From NCBI GenBank assembly GCA_020059465.1, contig JAGVBZ010000031.1, forward strand, positions 1 to 43,616: DNA of 43,616 nt. Direction: 5' to 3'. The position numbers were made by a program, and so were the translations under genes. This DNA comes from Brevinematales bacterium (GTDB lineage: Bacteria > Spirochaetota > Brevinematia > Brevinematales > GWF1-51-8). Below are positions 17,901 to 25,344 of the stretch, piece after piece (position 1 is the first letter of the stretch; each line of letters begins with the position of its first letter). The notes under the pieces were generated by a model. The model was not told where the DNA came from and made no database searches. It was given only the letters and a program-made list of their open reading frames with translations.

Positions 17901-18178
17901 AGCCATTTCGAATCGTTGTTGAGCGTGATACTGACCTCGGCCATCCCCATCGGCGGGCGTTCCTTCGTCCCGTTGAAGATGACGTCTTCCATCTTTTCGC
18001 CGCGCATATTCTTCGCGCTCTGTTCGCCGAGCACCCATTTGATGGCCTCGACCACATTTGACTTCCCGCATCCGTTCGGCCCGACTATCCCGGTGATGCC
18101 GTCCATCAGTTCGATCCGCGATTTGACCGGGAACGATTTGAATCCGCCTATTTCGATTGATTTTAAGTAATTCGCCAT
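14957..18178 (-). CDS. smc: Chromosome segregation SMC-family ATPase
   Basis: The 1073-residue protein has the SMC head at both ends. Walker A VGPNGCGKSNVVEAI and the Q-loop region LGEQSAKNMRGEKM lie in the first 60 residues. The ABC signature LSGGERALVAIA and Walker B FVILDELDAPLDD lie near the end. The middle is long, highly charged coiled coil (about 170-490 and 580-890). Canonical bacterial SMCs are about 1150-1190 residues with a Gly-rich globular hinge. Here the centre (about 510-575) has only a short mostly helical segment, and no hinge is recognisable. It has its own likely promoter. No scpA or scpB is in view. Confidence 0.93.
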   Translation of the reverse strand: MANYLKSIEIGGFKSFPVKSRIELMDGITGIVGPNGCGKSNVVEAIKWVLGEQSAKNMRGEKMEDVIFNGTKERPPMGMAEVSITLNNDSKWLPIEFSEVNVARRIFRSGEGQYYINKSKVRLKDMVELFLDTGVGRDSYAIFEQGKIDRLLSESPIERRFLFEEFAGISKFKFRKEEAERKLENSRQNLERLNDIVIELEKEVESLRSQAEDANKFNALQTDLKTLDAKFAALRIKNIQKEIDARIAEKNQLTQKQKELSDVSREREDSMLATDQDIQTREVDFRAYDEQFALMEKEYAAVRSRLESNRERVRSQTEWLSGMENRIKEEMERLTALGGELKQKEQDSLGINVEKDESASAMNDIQRQIDEVFVKIKSLDETILSKSRTLGFDRIITKDDIERQRQEIVALRTRLENYRVSIEEKWEIGRNFENERAEKNSQLEGFSRDLETLKNELDKIIKEIDLSLQKEKEIRESNRKMGEEIHELQVRLKSMDKAIMDSLERQSAELKKFTERKPMLDARLEAALSRLTGAIESGAKLDDILAIVSDLRTNFSEYGKYYENILGILYSDEGTYTQKENIQTRIEKLTGTIASNEQKLEETRARLRELQGVRSDIQNAYNKNEFETSSLRKEIQKLDEQIATNHSALKFLETQIASHSDMINKKETLIESMITVVEEYERDIQEFRSARSALGEELNGKKIDFARIDEQYKSVRNEMERIRHQMGDIERHRENFENDKRNTFASLEELKNGIAEDSLSVESLTQKIEAGKIEREKKLKQVDQLKTSRKQIEFQIKELNDQNMKIEKQMMELENAIGERNGTLQSIAENALNTYGIDVREIPVHEGDNIDTIHADIKRLRADIARLGNVNFLAIEQFQDAKERLEYLLNQRGDVEKAMADIQGLINETNEKSADQFRRSFEDIRVAFKKIFGRLFDGGKADLILVDKENVLTSGIDIFAEPPGKKLQSISLLSGGERALVAIAVIFAILYLKPTPFVILDELDAPLDDDNIERFKKLLSEFRQTSQFVLVSHSKSTLEVCDVLYGVTMEELGVSKVINVAFDEAQLLFKDES

Positions 18179-18243
18179 TCCTCTCCCCGATTACATGAAC
18201 GATCTGCGCCGGGAGATTTCTGATGAAATACCCGGCGAGTTTT

Positions 18244-18272
18244 ATTATAGTATTTTTCCGAGGATTTGAAAA
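18244..18272 (-). promoter_or_regulatory. Likely smc promoter
   Basis: TATAAT at 18244-18249 on the minus strand is a perfect -10 box 66 bases before the smc ATG. The -35 at 17 bases (TTTCAA) is poor. It sits directly after an inverted repeat (TTTTCCGAG 18254-18262 with CTCGGAAAA 18298-18306). Confidence 0.4.
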
Positions 18273-18309
18273 ATTTTTTCCAGAAAACTGTGCGTAACTC
18301 GGAAAATAT

Positions 18310-18855
18310 TTATTTGTCCGGACGGATTTCGAGATGCAGGACGGTTTTTCCGAACGACAGGGTGTACTTGCCGGGCCTGACCGCGCGTATTTCAACAGAA
18401 CCGCCGTCGGGCTTTTTCAGGAATTCGGGCGCGGACGCTTCCGGCGAACGCAGTTCGATATAATCGTCGAACGCCTCCCGGAACGCGATCTGTATCTTAT
18501 ACAGGCCGCCGTCCGACGGGAGTATCCTGATTTCCGACGCGGGGGTGTCGATACTGTAGGAGGCAATCATCCCGGACTGCCCGGTCCCGCGCACAGGCAC
18601 CGCCGCGGAGAATTCCACGGTGTACCCCGGTTCGGCCGAACACTCCGTATTCCCGAGGGAGATATGCACCGGCTGAGCGGAACTTGTCGCCGCCTCGATT
18701 CGGTTCAGTTCGGTCACAAGCGTCAGACATTCCCCGCACTCCATCAGATGCGCGTCAATTTTTCCGATCGTCTCATGATCGAGGGTGTGATGGCCGGAGA
18801 GACTGAAAATATAAGCGAGCATGACAGTTTCGTCGAATTTACCGCATCCGAACAT
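18310..18855 (-). CDS. Zinc-finger anti-sigma-like protein without membrane segment
   Basis: The first ~55 residues fit a zf-HC2/ZAS anti-sigma domain: a helix carrying LDHETIGKIDAHLMECGECL, the H-x3-C-x2-C metal-binding motif. The remaining ~120 residues read as a beta-sandwich (YTVEFSAAVPV, YKIQIAFREAF, GKYTLSFGKTVLHLEIRP). No transmembrane helix is present, so it would be a soluble regulator, unlike most partners of extracytoplasmic sigma factors. It starts 2 bases after the sigma-like gene, the usual sigma/anti-sigma order. Assignment is by motif and context. Confidence 0.7.
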   Translation of the reverse strand: MFGCGKFDETVMLAYIFSLSGHHTLDHETIGKIDAHLMECGECLTLVTELNRIEAATSSAQPVHISLGNTECSAEPGYTVEFSAAVPVRGTGQSGMIASYSIDTPASEIRILPSDGGLYKIQIAFREAFDDYIELRSPEASAPEFLKKPDGGSVEIRAVRPGKYTLSFGKTVLHLEIRPDK

Positions 18856-18857
18856 GG

Positions 18858-19724
18858 CTACGCTCCTTCATCTTTACTGCGGAGAATCTTCAGCACCTCG
18901 AACCTCAGCCGCTTTTTCGCGTTGGACAGACGGTACTGCGCGAGACGGATATTCTTAAAAAGGACGGTGAATTCCTGGAATACCTTACGGTCGGGGAGTT
19001 CCAGCCTCCGGATCTCCCTGTTCCGGGCGACCTCGAGGCGCGCGATTTTTTCGAGGAGCGAATTCTTTTCCCCCAGGTCGAGTGCTTTTACAGTATACAG
19101 ACGGTGCTTCAGTGCGCTCAGTTTCGTGTTCAGTTCGGCGGTCTTGGCGGATACGTCACGGATACGGCGGATATCGGCGTAATTCGCCTCGATCAGGCTT
19201 CGCTGGATCGAGAGCGCGGTGCTGACCGGGATACCGAATAACGCGCACGCCTCGCGGATATCGTCCGCGTCGATCATCTCCGGGAGATAGTAGAATTTTA
19301 TGACCACACGGTCATTCGGCGGTAGTTTCGAAAGGCCCTCGCGGAGTTCCGTGAAATCGGCCTGATCGGTGGAAATGATATCGGGGCTGGGATAATCGTC
19401 GATATTCTCGACCGTCAGTTCCACAGGCTCGCCGGGACACGCGTAACGGATATAGCTGATCATCTGGTTGCGGAGGACATAGTTGAACCATGTCTTGAAT
19501 TGTATATTCGCGTCGAGCGGGTAATTCCGCAGGATACCGTCGAGACGTCCCGTCACATAGAGATAAAAGTCGGAACAGAAATCGAGGTCTTTCCGGTACG
19601 ACATACGCGGGAAATTATAGATATAGAGGTCGGTTTCTTTCCGGAATACCGCGAGCGCGCCGTCCCGATCCCCGTGCATATAATCCGCGATAGCGCGTTT
19701 GATAATATCGTCACGAAGCCGCAT
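18858..19724 (-). CDS. Divergent sigma-70-family (ECF-like) sigma factor
   Basis: The N-terminal half matches sigma region 2: SDFYLYVTGRLDGILRNY followed by IQFKTWFNYVLRNQMISYIRY, the -10 recognition and melting helix. A weak region 4 follows (LSKLPPNDRVVIKFYYLPEM then ACALFGIPVSTALSIQRSL). The C-terminal ~100 residues are an added charged helical segment not found in typical ECF factors, making 288 residues against the usual ~190. The start at 19724 overlaps the CPBP protease gene by 14 bases. The next gene encodes a zinc-finger protein, probably its regulator. The target promoters are unknown. Confidence 0.75.
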   Translation of the reverse strand: MRLRDDIIKRAIADYMHGDRDGALAVFRKETDLYIYNFPRMSYRKDLDFCSDFYLYVTGRLDGILRNYPLDANIQFKTWFNYVLRNQMISYIRYACPGEPVELTVENIDDYPSPDIISTDQADFTELREGLSKLPPNDRVVIKFYYLPEMIDADDIREACALFGIPVSTALSIQRSLIEANYADIRRIRDVSAKTAELNTKLSALKHRLYTVKALDLGEKNSLLEKIARLEVARNREIRRLELPDRKVFQEFTVLFKNIRLAQYRLSNAKKRLRFEVLKILRSKDEGA

Positions 19725-20397
19725 GGGTCTTCCGTCCTTTCGTGCGGAGGTAGATCGCGATATCCATCGATATCCCGAACGCGGCATGGATAAGCCAAGG
19801 GTAAAGGATCGATCCGGTGCTCCACGCGATATAACCGAACAGCGCGCCTGCGATGATGGCGCTCCATGTTTCCGACGCGGGATGCCCGATATGGAGAAGC
19901 ACGGACGGGATCACCGGCACAAGTATACCGAGAACAGGGTCGATCTCCGCGAGCGTGAAAAGCATAAATCCACGGAACAGGAATTCCCATCCGGTATAAT
20001 AAAGGAATAAGTAAGTCAGTTCGAACGTAAAAAACGAACGCGGCGAATCCATAGCCTTTTTCGAGAACGGGTACTGCTCCTGCATTTCAGGTATCGGCGA
20101 ATTGGTAATCGCAATGATTACCGCGACGACAAATCCCCCTGCGACCCATAACAGGCCGTTCTGCCAATCCCCGAGCTTCAGCCCGAAGTCCATGGGGTTT
20201 TTACCGTAGATGAACAGAGTACCGAGCGGGACGATGAAAAAGAGGACGAACGCCGCGAGAAAGTGGAGTCGGTATGCTTTATTATCGTCGAAATATTTGG
20301 ACAGCACGCGGCCGTGCCCGTAGTAGATGAAGACAGTCATCAGCACGATACTTTCGAGGATGGCGAAATATTTTAACTGCAGCAGTTCTGTAAACAT
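19711..20397 (-). CDS. CPBP-family intramembrane protease-like protein
   Basis: The 228-residue protein has seven or eight hydrophobic helices. It carries the CPBP/Abi core: YYTGWEFLFRGFML in place of the standard E-E-x3-R, then VLLHIGHP and AGALFGYIAWSTGSILYPWLIHAAFG with the conserved His residues. The first Glu of the motif is Trp while the second Glu and Arg are kept, a variant seen in part of the family. Such proteins cleave or bind membrane substrates. It is the first gene of a group with the sigma-like and zinc-finger genes, so it might process a regulator, but this is only context. ATG 20397 has CGGAAG upstream. Confidence 0.82.
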   Translation of the reverse strand: MFTELLQLKYFAILESIVLMTVFIYYGHGRVLSKYFDDNKAYRLHFLAAFVLFFIVPLGTLFIYGKNPMDFGLKLGDWQNGLLWVAGGFVVAVIIAITNSPIPEMQEQYPFSKKAMDSPRSFFTFELTYLFLYYTGWEFLFRGFMLFTLAEIDPVLGILVPVIPSVLLHIGHPASETWSAIIAGALFGYIAWSTGSILYPWLIHAAFGISMDIAIYLRTKGRKTHAAS

Positions 20398-20504
20398 AGA
20401 CTTCCGCCCGTAGAATAAAATTAGTATACTATGACGGGGGATATTACGCAAGAAGCCGCGTAATATTGTCAGGAGAAGCAGACTTTTTGTTTCGAGCGGT
20501 CAAC

Positions 20505-20855
20505 TTACGATAACCCGGCGCTCAATGCATCGATCATGATCGCGCTTTTTGCGATTTCGTTCAAGATACTCGCGGGTTCGCGGGAGTTCCACTCGTCGAT
20601 AGTGACACAATAAGGTTCGATATCGGGATTGATATCCATCGCAAAACCGAGCATTCTGGCGTTTATTTTAAATTTATCGCGCCTATCCCTTATGTCAAGA
20701 ATAATCCCCACATCGATATCACTGGATTTACCGGATGTTCCTTTCGCGTAGGAACCGAAAAGAAATCCATTTGTTACGGGCATTTCCTTGCGGATGATAT
20801 TATAAAAACGAATGACATCCCGTTTAATGGAATCTATAACCTGCCGGTGAGCCAT
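20505..20855 (-). CDS. Nucleotidyltransferase (MNT) of a HEPN/MNT pair
   Basis: A minimal nucleotidyltransferase of 116 residues with the pol-beta motif GSYAKGTSGKSSDIDVGI, supplying both metal-binding Asp residues. In characterised HEPN/MNT toxin-antitoxin pairs this protein is the antitoxin and adds AMP units to the HEPN toxin. It overlaps the HEPN gene by 22 bases and is translated second, with GGAGGAAT inside the HEPN coding end. Base composition is more AT-rich than in the flanking housekeeping genes, which fits a mobile module. Confidence 0.88.
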   Translation of the reverse strand: MAHRQVIDSIKRDVIRFYNIIRKEMPVTNGFLFGSYAKGTSGKSSDIDVGIILDIRDRRDKFKINARMLGFAMDINPDIEPYCVTIDEWNSREPASILNEIAKSAIMIDALSAGLS

Positions 20856-21223
20856 TTATGGAATTCCTCCGTTTTCAATAATATTTCCTTGCTTTTTTCA
20901 GGTGTGAGTTCCGATTGAATGATTTCAATTTCCTCGGAATAACGGGATTCTATATAATAGACGCTCATTTCTTCGATAAAAGCGGTTTGGTTGGAATTTA
21001 ATTCATTGATTAATCCCGTGTCTTTTAACAGTTTCATAAGGCTATGGGTATAAGGCGGAGTAGTCTGCGTGGATTTTATATGGACAGCTTTTAGGATCTT
21101 TTCTATTGCCTGATGACATGTAAACGCGACATATAGGTAACGTCCTGTTTTTTGCATCGCTCTCGCAGTTTCCAAATCGTAGTCGGATAAGCGCAGCCAG
21201 TTGTCAATTGTATGTTCATTCAT
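20834..21223 (-). CDS. HEPN-domain protein of a HEPN/MNT pair
   Basis: This 129-residue all-helical protein has the PF05168-type HEPN pattern: the helix RYLYVAFTCHQAIEKILKA and the later YIESRYSEE block. The RNase motif R-x4-6-H of toxic HEPN proteins is not visible (the nearest is R-x8-H), so it may be a non-nuclease HEPN or use other residues. ATG 21223 has GGAG at good spacing; the longer in-frame start at 21247 does not. It has its own near-consensus promoter and is followed by the overlapping nucleotidyltransferase gene. Confidence 0.85.
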   Translation of the reverse strand: MNEHTIDNWLRLSDYDLETARAMQKTGRYLYVAFTCHQAIEKILKAVHIKSTQTTPPYTHSLMKLLKDTGLINELNSNQTAFIEEMSVYYIESRYSEEIEIIQSELTPEKSKEILLKTEEFHKWLTGRL

Positions 21224-21247
21224 AATAACTCCAAAATATTCGTACAC

Positions 21248-21276
21248 ATTTTAATACGTTCGATAAACAGAGTCAA
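21248..21276 (-). promoter_or_regulatory. Near-consensus promoter of the HEPN/MNT pair
   Basis: On the minus strand TTGACT (21271-21276), a 17-base spacer and TAAAAT (21248-21253), 25 bases before the HEPN start. Confidence 0.65.
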
Positions 21277-21378
21277 AATTCCATGCCTAATGGGGAATCG
21301 TATTGATACACATTATCGCGGGCCGACTGCATATTCAGATGATATCTTGAAATCGGGAATGATGTGCACAGCACATAT

Positions 21379-21407
21379 TTGACAGGGAGCGCCCGAAATC
21401 CTATAAT
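21379..21407 (+). promoter_or_regulatory. Consensus sigma-70 promoter of the cation ATPase gene
   Basis: TTGACA (21379-21384) and TATAAT (21402-21407) with a 17-base spacer match the consensus at all twelve positions. The expected start is near 21414, and GAGGGG precedes the ATG at 21461. Confidence 0.8.
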
Positions 21408-21460
21408 ACTCAGGTATTATCTTTTCCGCATGCCTATAGATAAAATACGAGGGGAAAAAT

Positions 21461-24235
21461 ATGCAGCCCGAACTTTCGGAATTTTCAGGGATATCCGCGC
21501 AGGAATCGATTAAAAAACTCGGCAGTTCGCCGAACGGCCTGACGATGGAACAGGCGACGCAGTTATTCCAGAAGTACGGTCCCAACGAGTTCGGAGAGGT
21601 ACGTAAAAAGAGCCTCATCGAGAAAATTTGGGAATCGCTGAAAGAGCCGATGGTGATTATCCTGTTTGTGGCTACCGTTTTTTCGTTCATGATCGGCGAT
21701 ATCATAGAAGGCTGCGCCATCCTCGGAGTTGTGCTGATCAATACGATAATCAGCCTCGTGCAGGACAGTAAGGCTGAAAAGGCGGTCGACGCGCTGCGGA
21801 AAATTCTTTCACCTCATTTCCGTGTCGTACGCGATGGTAATATCGAGACAATCGCGTCGAAATTCATCGTTCCCGGGGACATCATCGTGTTCGAGTCGGG
21901 GGATATTATCCCGGCGGACGCGCGTATTCTTGAAGGGTCGGGTATGCTGGTCGACGAGGCGCATCTCACCGGGGAAAGCGAGCCGATCAATAAGGACGTG
22001 AAGCCTATTCCAGGCGATAAGCTCAGATTGTACGAAATGAGAAACATGCTGTTCAGCGCGAGTAAGGTTCTGAACGGTAACGGTCGCGCGATTGTGGTCA
22101 AGACCGGGACGTTTACCGAGATGGGCAAGATAGCGAAGAACATACAGGAAGCGGAGGACGAACGCACCCCGCTTCAGGTCAAGCTGGACAAGGAGATCAA
22201 GTACCTCGTGGTGCTTGCGTTCTTCTCCGCGGTCGTCGTGCTGATCGTAACCGGGATACCCCGTTTTATGGGCGGGATACCATCCGATTTTAAAATGTTT
22301 ATGAAACTGATCGAACTCCCACTGCTGTCCGCCATCAGCATCATGGTCGCGGTATTCCCGGAGGGATTGCCCGCGTCGATCACGATCGCGCTTTCTCTCG
22401 CGGTAGAGCGGCTTGCGCGAAATTCTGTCATTGTCAAAAAATTATCGTCGGTCGAAACCCTCGGCAATATCGACTATATCTGCACCGATAAAACCGGCAC
22501 GATCACCCAGCATAAGATGACTGTGCGCGAGTATTATATCGATAACGAATTTTATTATATGTCCGACATTTTCCGCCTCATCTCCGACGGCGAACTTCAG
22601 GCTATCCACGATATTTTCCTGACGTCCGTGAAATGCTCGACCGCGAAGGTGGAGGAGCGCGACGGAAGTATTGTCAGCGAGATGGGCGATCCGACCGAAA
22701 CGTCGCTGATCAAGGCGGGTATCCTGTCCGGATTTAAACCGGCGCAGTTCGATACCTATAAATCCGTCGACAGTATCCCGTTCTCGTCGGAACTGATGTA
22801 CTCGGCGGTTCTTCTTGAAGACGCGCACGGGGAAAAGGGTGTATATATCAAAGGCGCGCCCGACAAGGTGCTCGACCTGTGCGGACATATCCTGATCAAA
22901 GACGAAATCGTCGATCTCGACGACAGTATGCGTCAGAGTATCCTGCACGACCTCGCGAGCCGTTCCGAAAAGGGATTCCGGCTGATCGGGTTCGTTAAGA
23001 AAAAGATGGGTGCATCCGCCAAGAAAATCGACGCCGCGGCGGTAAGGGAGGGAGTATTTCTCGGGGCGGCGATGATCTACGATCCTCCGAAGGACGAGGT
23101 CAAGCAGGTGATCGCCGAGGCGAAAGGCGCGAATGTGGGCGTAGTGATGATTACCGGCGACAGCAAGAAGACCGGATTCTCCATCGCGGAGAGTGTGGGG
23201 ATTGCCGACGATATCGAGCAGGCGATTGAAGGGCGCGAATTCGAGCAGTTATCCGGCGACGAACTTGCAGCCCGGGTGGAGTACCTGCGGGTGTATTCGC
23301 GGGTAGCGCCTCTGGATAAACTGAAAATAGTCGAATCCCTGAAGAGTAAGGATCATATCGTAGCGATGACGGGGGACGGTGTTAACGACGCCCCTGCGCT
23401 GAAGAAGGCCGATGTGGGTATCGCGATGGGACGCGCGGGCACACAGGTGTCGCAGGAAGCGGCGGATATCATACTGACCGACGATAACTTCTCGACTATC
23501 GTCAAAGCGATCCGTGAGGGGCGGGTGATCTACCAGAACCTGAAGAAACTCGTGCGTTACCTGATTACCAATAATTTCGGGAAGGTGGTCGCGATACTGG
23601 CCGCGCCGTTATTCGTTTTCGGCGGAAGCGCGCTTCTGCCGGTACAGCTCCTTTGGTCGAACGTCGTCATGGAATCGTTCCCCGGCGTCGGAATATCGAC
23701 CGACTCCGCCGACGAGACGATTATGCAGAAGAAGCCGGCGAAGCTTTCCGAACCGATCATCAGCCGGACGGAACGTATTCGGATGATTATCGAGGGCTTT
23801 GTTTTCGGGGCGGCGATCACTCTCGGCTATGTCCTGTTTTATCATTATATCACACCTGAAAATATAGCGTCGATCACCTCGTTTGCGGCGTTTATTCCTT
23901 CCGATGCCGCGAAGAAATTCGAAGAGGCGCGTTTCCTGCTTGCCGGGACGGCGGCGTTTACAATCACGCTTCTATCCCCGCAGATGCATGTTTTCATGCT
24001 GCGCGACGGGCGTTTCCTGAAACGGATATCCGCGCCGAACAAGCTCCTGAAATCGTTCTTCCTTGTGACTGCGGGTATGATCGCGGCGATTGTGTTTCTC
24101 CCCCCGCTGAATTTGGTATTCAAGACCCTGCCCATCTACGATTGGAAAATATGGGCGATGATCGGGGGGCTTTCGCTGATTACTTCTGTGTTCAAGCTGT
24201 TGTGGGACATTATTATCAGCAGGAAGGCTGTCTGA
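21461..24235 (+). CDS. P2-type cation-transporting ATPase (calcium-pump-like)
   Basis: The 924-residue P-type ATPase pumps a cation across the inner membrane. The N-terminal cation-ATPase domain is followed by the actuator motif LTGES, a membrane motif VFPEGLPASITIALSLA, the phosphorylation site TDKTGTIT (D343), a nucleotide-binding insert (KGAPDKVLDL) and the hinge MTGDGVNDAPALKKADVGIAMG. The C-terminus has the six-helix cation-ATPase domain. PEGLP and the overall length place it with P2A/P2B calcium-type pumps. Ion specificity is inferred, and manganese or sodium remain possible. A strong promoter suggests high expression. It is a single gene. Confidence 0.93.
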   Translation: MQPELSEFSGISAQESIKKLGSSPNGLTMEQATQLFQKYGPNEFGEVRKKSLIEKIWESLKEPMVIILFVATVFSFMIGDIIEGCAILGVVLINTIISLVQDSKAEKAVDALRKILSPHFRVVRDGNIETIASKFIVPGDIIVFESGDIIPADARILEGSGMLVDEAHLTGESEPINKDVKPIPGDKLRLYEMRNMLFSASKVLNGNGRAIVVKTGTFTEMGKIAKNIQEAEDERTPLQVKLDKEIKYLVVLAFFSAVVVLIVTGIPRFMGGIPSDFKMFMKLIELPLLSAISIMVAVFPEGLPASITIALSLAVERLARNSVIVKKLSSVETLGNIDYICTDKTGTITQHKMTVREYYIDNEFYYMSDIFRLISDGELQAIHDIFLTSVKCSTAKVEERDGSIVSEMGDPTETSLIKAGILSGFKPAQFDTYKSVDSIPFSSELMYSAVLLEDAHGEKGVYIKGAPDKVLDLCGHILIKDEIVDLDDSMRQSILHDLASRSEKGFRLIGFVKKKMGASAKKIDAAAVREGVFLGAAMIYDPPKDEVKQVIAEAKGANVGVVMITGDSKKTGFSIAESVGIADDIEQAIEGREFEQLSGDELAARVEYLRVYSRVAPLDKLKIVESLKSKDHIVAMTGDGVNDAPALKKADVGIAMGRAGTQVSQEAADIILTDDNFSTIVKAIREGRVIYQNLKKLVRYLITNNFGKVVAILAAPLFVFGGSALLPVQLLWSNVVMESFPGVGISTDSADETIMQKKPAKLSEPIISRTERIRMIIEGFVFGAAITLGYVLFYHYITPENIASITSFAAFIPSDAAKKFEEARFLLAGTAAFTITLLSPQMHVFMLRDGRFLKRISAPNKLLKSFFLVTAGMIAAIVFLPPLNLVFKTLPIYDWKIWAMIGGLSLITSVFKLLWDIIISRKAV

Positions 24236-24332
24236 CAGATTCTGATATTTTCAGTTATTACTGCTCATCATCACGGGCTGCAAATTTATAATAAGCGCAG
24301 CATGATATCGGGATTAGCTGTCACGCAGTGAC

Positions 24333-25022
24333 TTACTCCGAGATGCCGATAAAGACGCGGATAAGAGCGCCGGAGAATCCCGACGACGGGCCGCCCGGAA
24401 GCGCGACTCCCTGCGACGCCCATCCCGACGACCCGGACAGGTCGAACACATAGCCTGCGCGTGCGCCCAGCAGGAGATCGATCTTAGTATCCTCGCCCAT
24501 ATCGATTACGAAATCCACTCCCCCGCCGATGAATGCGGTATAGGTCGCTTTTTCCAACTCGATAATCTTATTTGTCTGTAAAAGAACATTATCGAAACCT
24601 GCTGCGGAGAAATCCTCCGTAACCTTTACGCTCAACGTGCCTCCCCCGATCCCCGCGATTGGGTATATCTGCAGAAACGGCAGGTTGATCAGGGCGTACC
24701 CGACGTTGACCCATGAACACCATCCTCCGGCAGTCGCGATGAAATTATTCATAGCTGCGGAGTTATTGATATAACGGATATACTCCACCTCGCCGAGAAC
24801 CCGCCCGTCGGAAAGCTGGTAGATTCCGCCGAGAGTAAAGTACCATTGCGGCAGTGCGGGAAATCCGTACGACGAGAGCCGCAGGTTAAGGTCGGACAGG
24901 TCGAGCGCGCCGGATCCGGCGGTCGCGCCGAGTTTCCCTTTCATTCCGGGAATGTTCTTATTGGCGAAAAGGGTCAAGGGCATCAGGAATAGTACAATAA
25001 AAAATATTGATAGACGCGGCAT
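24333..25022 (-). CDS. Exported outer-membrane-like protein of unknown function
   Basis: The 229-residue product has a clear signal peptide (FFIVLFLMPLTLFA). The mature chain is rich in alternating hydrophobic strands and Gly (TLGGIYQL, YPIAGIGGGTLSVKV, TYTAFIGGGVDFVI, KIDLLLGARAGYVF), consistent with a small beta-barrel or porin-like fold. The family is not recognised. ATG 25022 is chosen because GGAGG is 5 bases upstream; the open frame continues to 25184 but without a ribosome site. Upstream lies a repeat-rich intergenic stretch. Confidence 0.75.
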   Translation of the reverse strand: MPRLSIFFIVLFLMPLTLFANKNIPGMKGKLGATAGSGALDLSDLNLRLSSYGFPALPQWYFTLGGIYQLSDGRVLGEVEYIRYINNSAAMNNFIATAGGWCSWVNVGYALINLPFLQIYPIAGIGGGTLSVKVTEDFSAAGFDNVLLQTNKIIELEKATYTAFIGGGVDFVIDMGEDTKIDLLLGARAGYVFDLSGSSGWASQGVALPGGPSSGFSGALIRVFIGISE

Positions 25023-25095
25023 GGAAACCTCCGGGAATAGAATCGTAATACAAGACCGGGAGTTTGTCAAGCGACTCCCATGGAAGGGAGAAGTC

Positions 25096-25207
25096 CCGCC
25101 TGCCTTCTGCCGAAGGCAGACAGGCGATGACAGGATGTCAGGTAGCGGGAAGACACCGAATCTCCTCGAGACCTTCGAATGCACCCTTCGGCAGGCTCAG
25201 GGCGACA
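25096..25207. repeat. Intergenic hairpin and dispersed repeat
   Basis: Part of a 322-base stretch without an intact gene. CTGCCTTC (25100-25107) pairs with GAAGGCAG (25112-25119) around TGCC. At 25184-25207 lies a copy of the dispersed element with the core CCCTTCG...GCTCAGGG...GACA that recurs at 36956-36980, 37132-37154 and, inverted, 42435-42456. The rest of the stretch shows nothing except an amidohydrolase tail fragment. Confidence 0.6.
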
Positions 25208-25235
25208 TGTTCGATTTGCTGAGGGGAAGCGCGGA

Positions 25236-25302
25236 TTACATCCCGAACAGCCGCGCCGTATTCCGCCAGAGCACGTTTTCCGCGTCGGACGGGGAGTAGG
25301 GT
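25236..25302 (-). pseudogene. Amidohydrolase C-terminal tail fragment (copy A)
   Basis: Read on the minus strand, this gives YSPSDAENVLWRNTARLFGM and a stop at 25236-25238. The phrase N-x-x-R-L-F-G at the C-terminus is typical of the amidohydrolase 2 family, where the last helix follows the metal-dependent barrel. No upstream part of the gene remains: the sequence before it changes directly to the 3' end of the propeller lipoprotein region. A second, diverged copy of the same tail lies at 27340-27420, on the other side of that gene. Confidence 0.65.
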
Positions 25303-25344
25303 TATTGAAAAAAAACTATTATTCACTTCAAGAATTCAATATTT

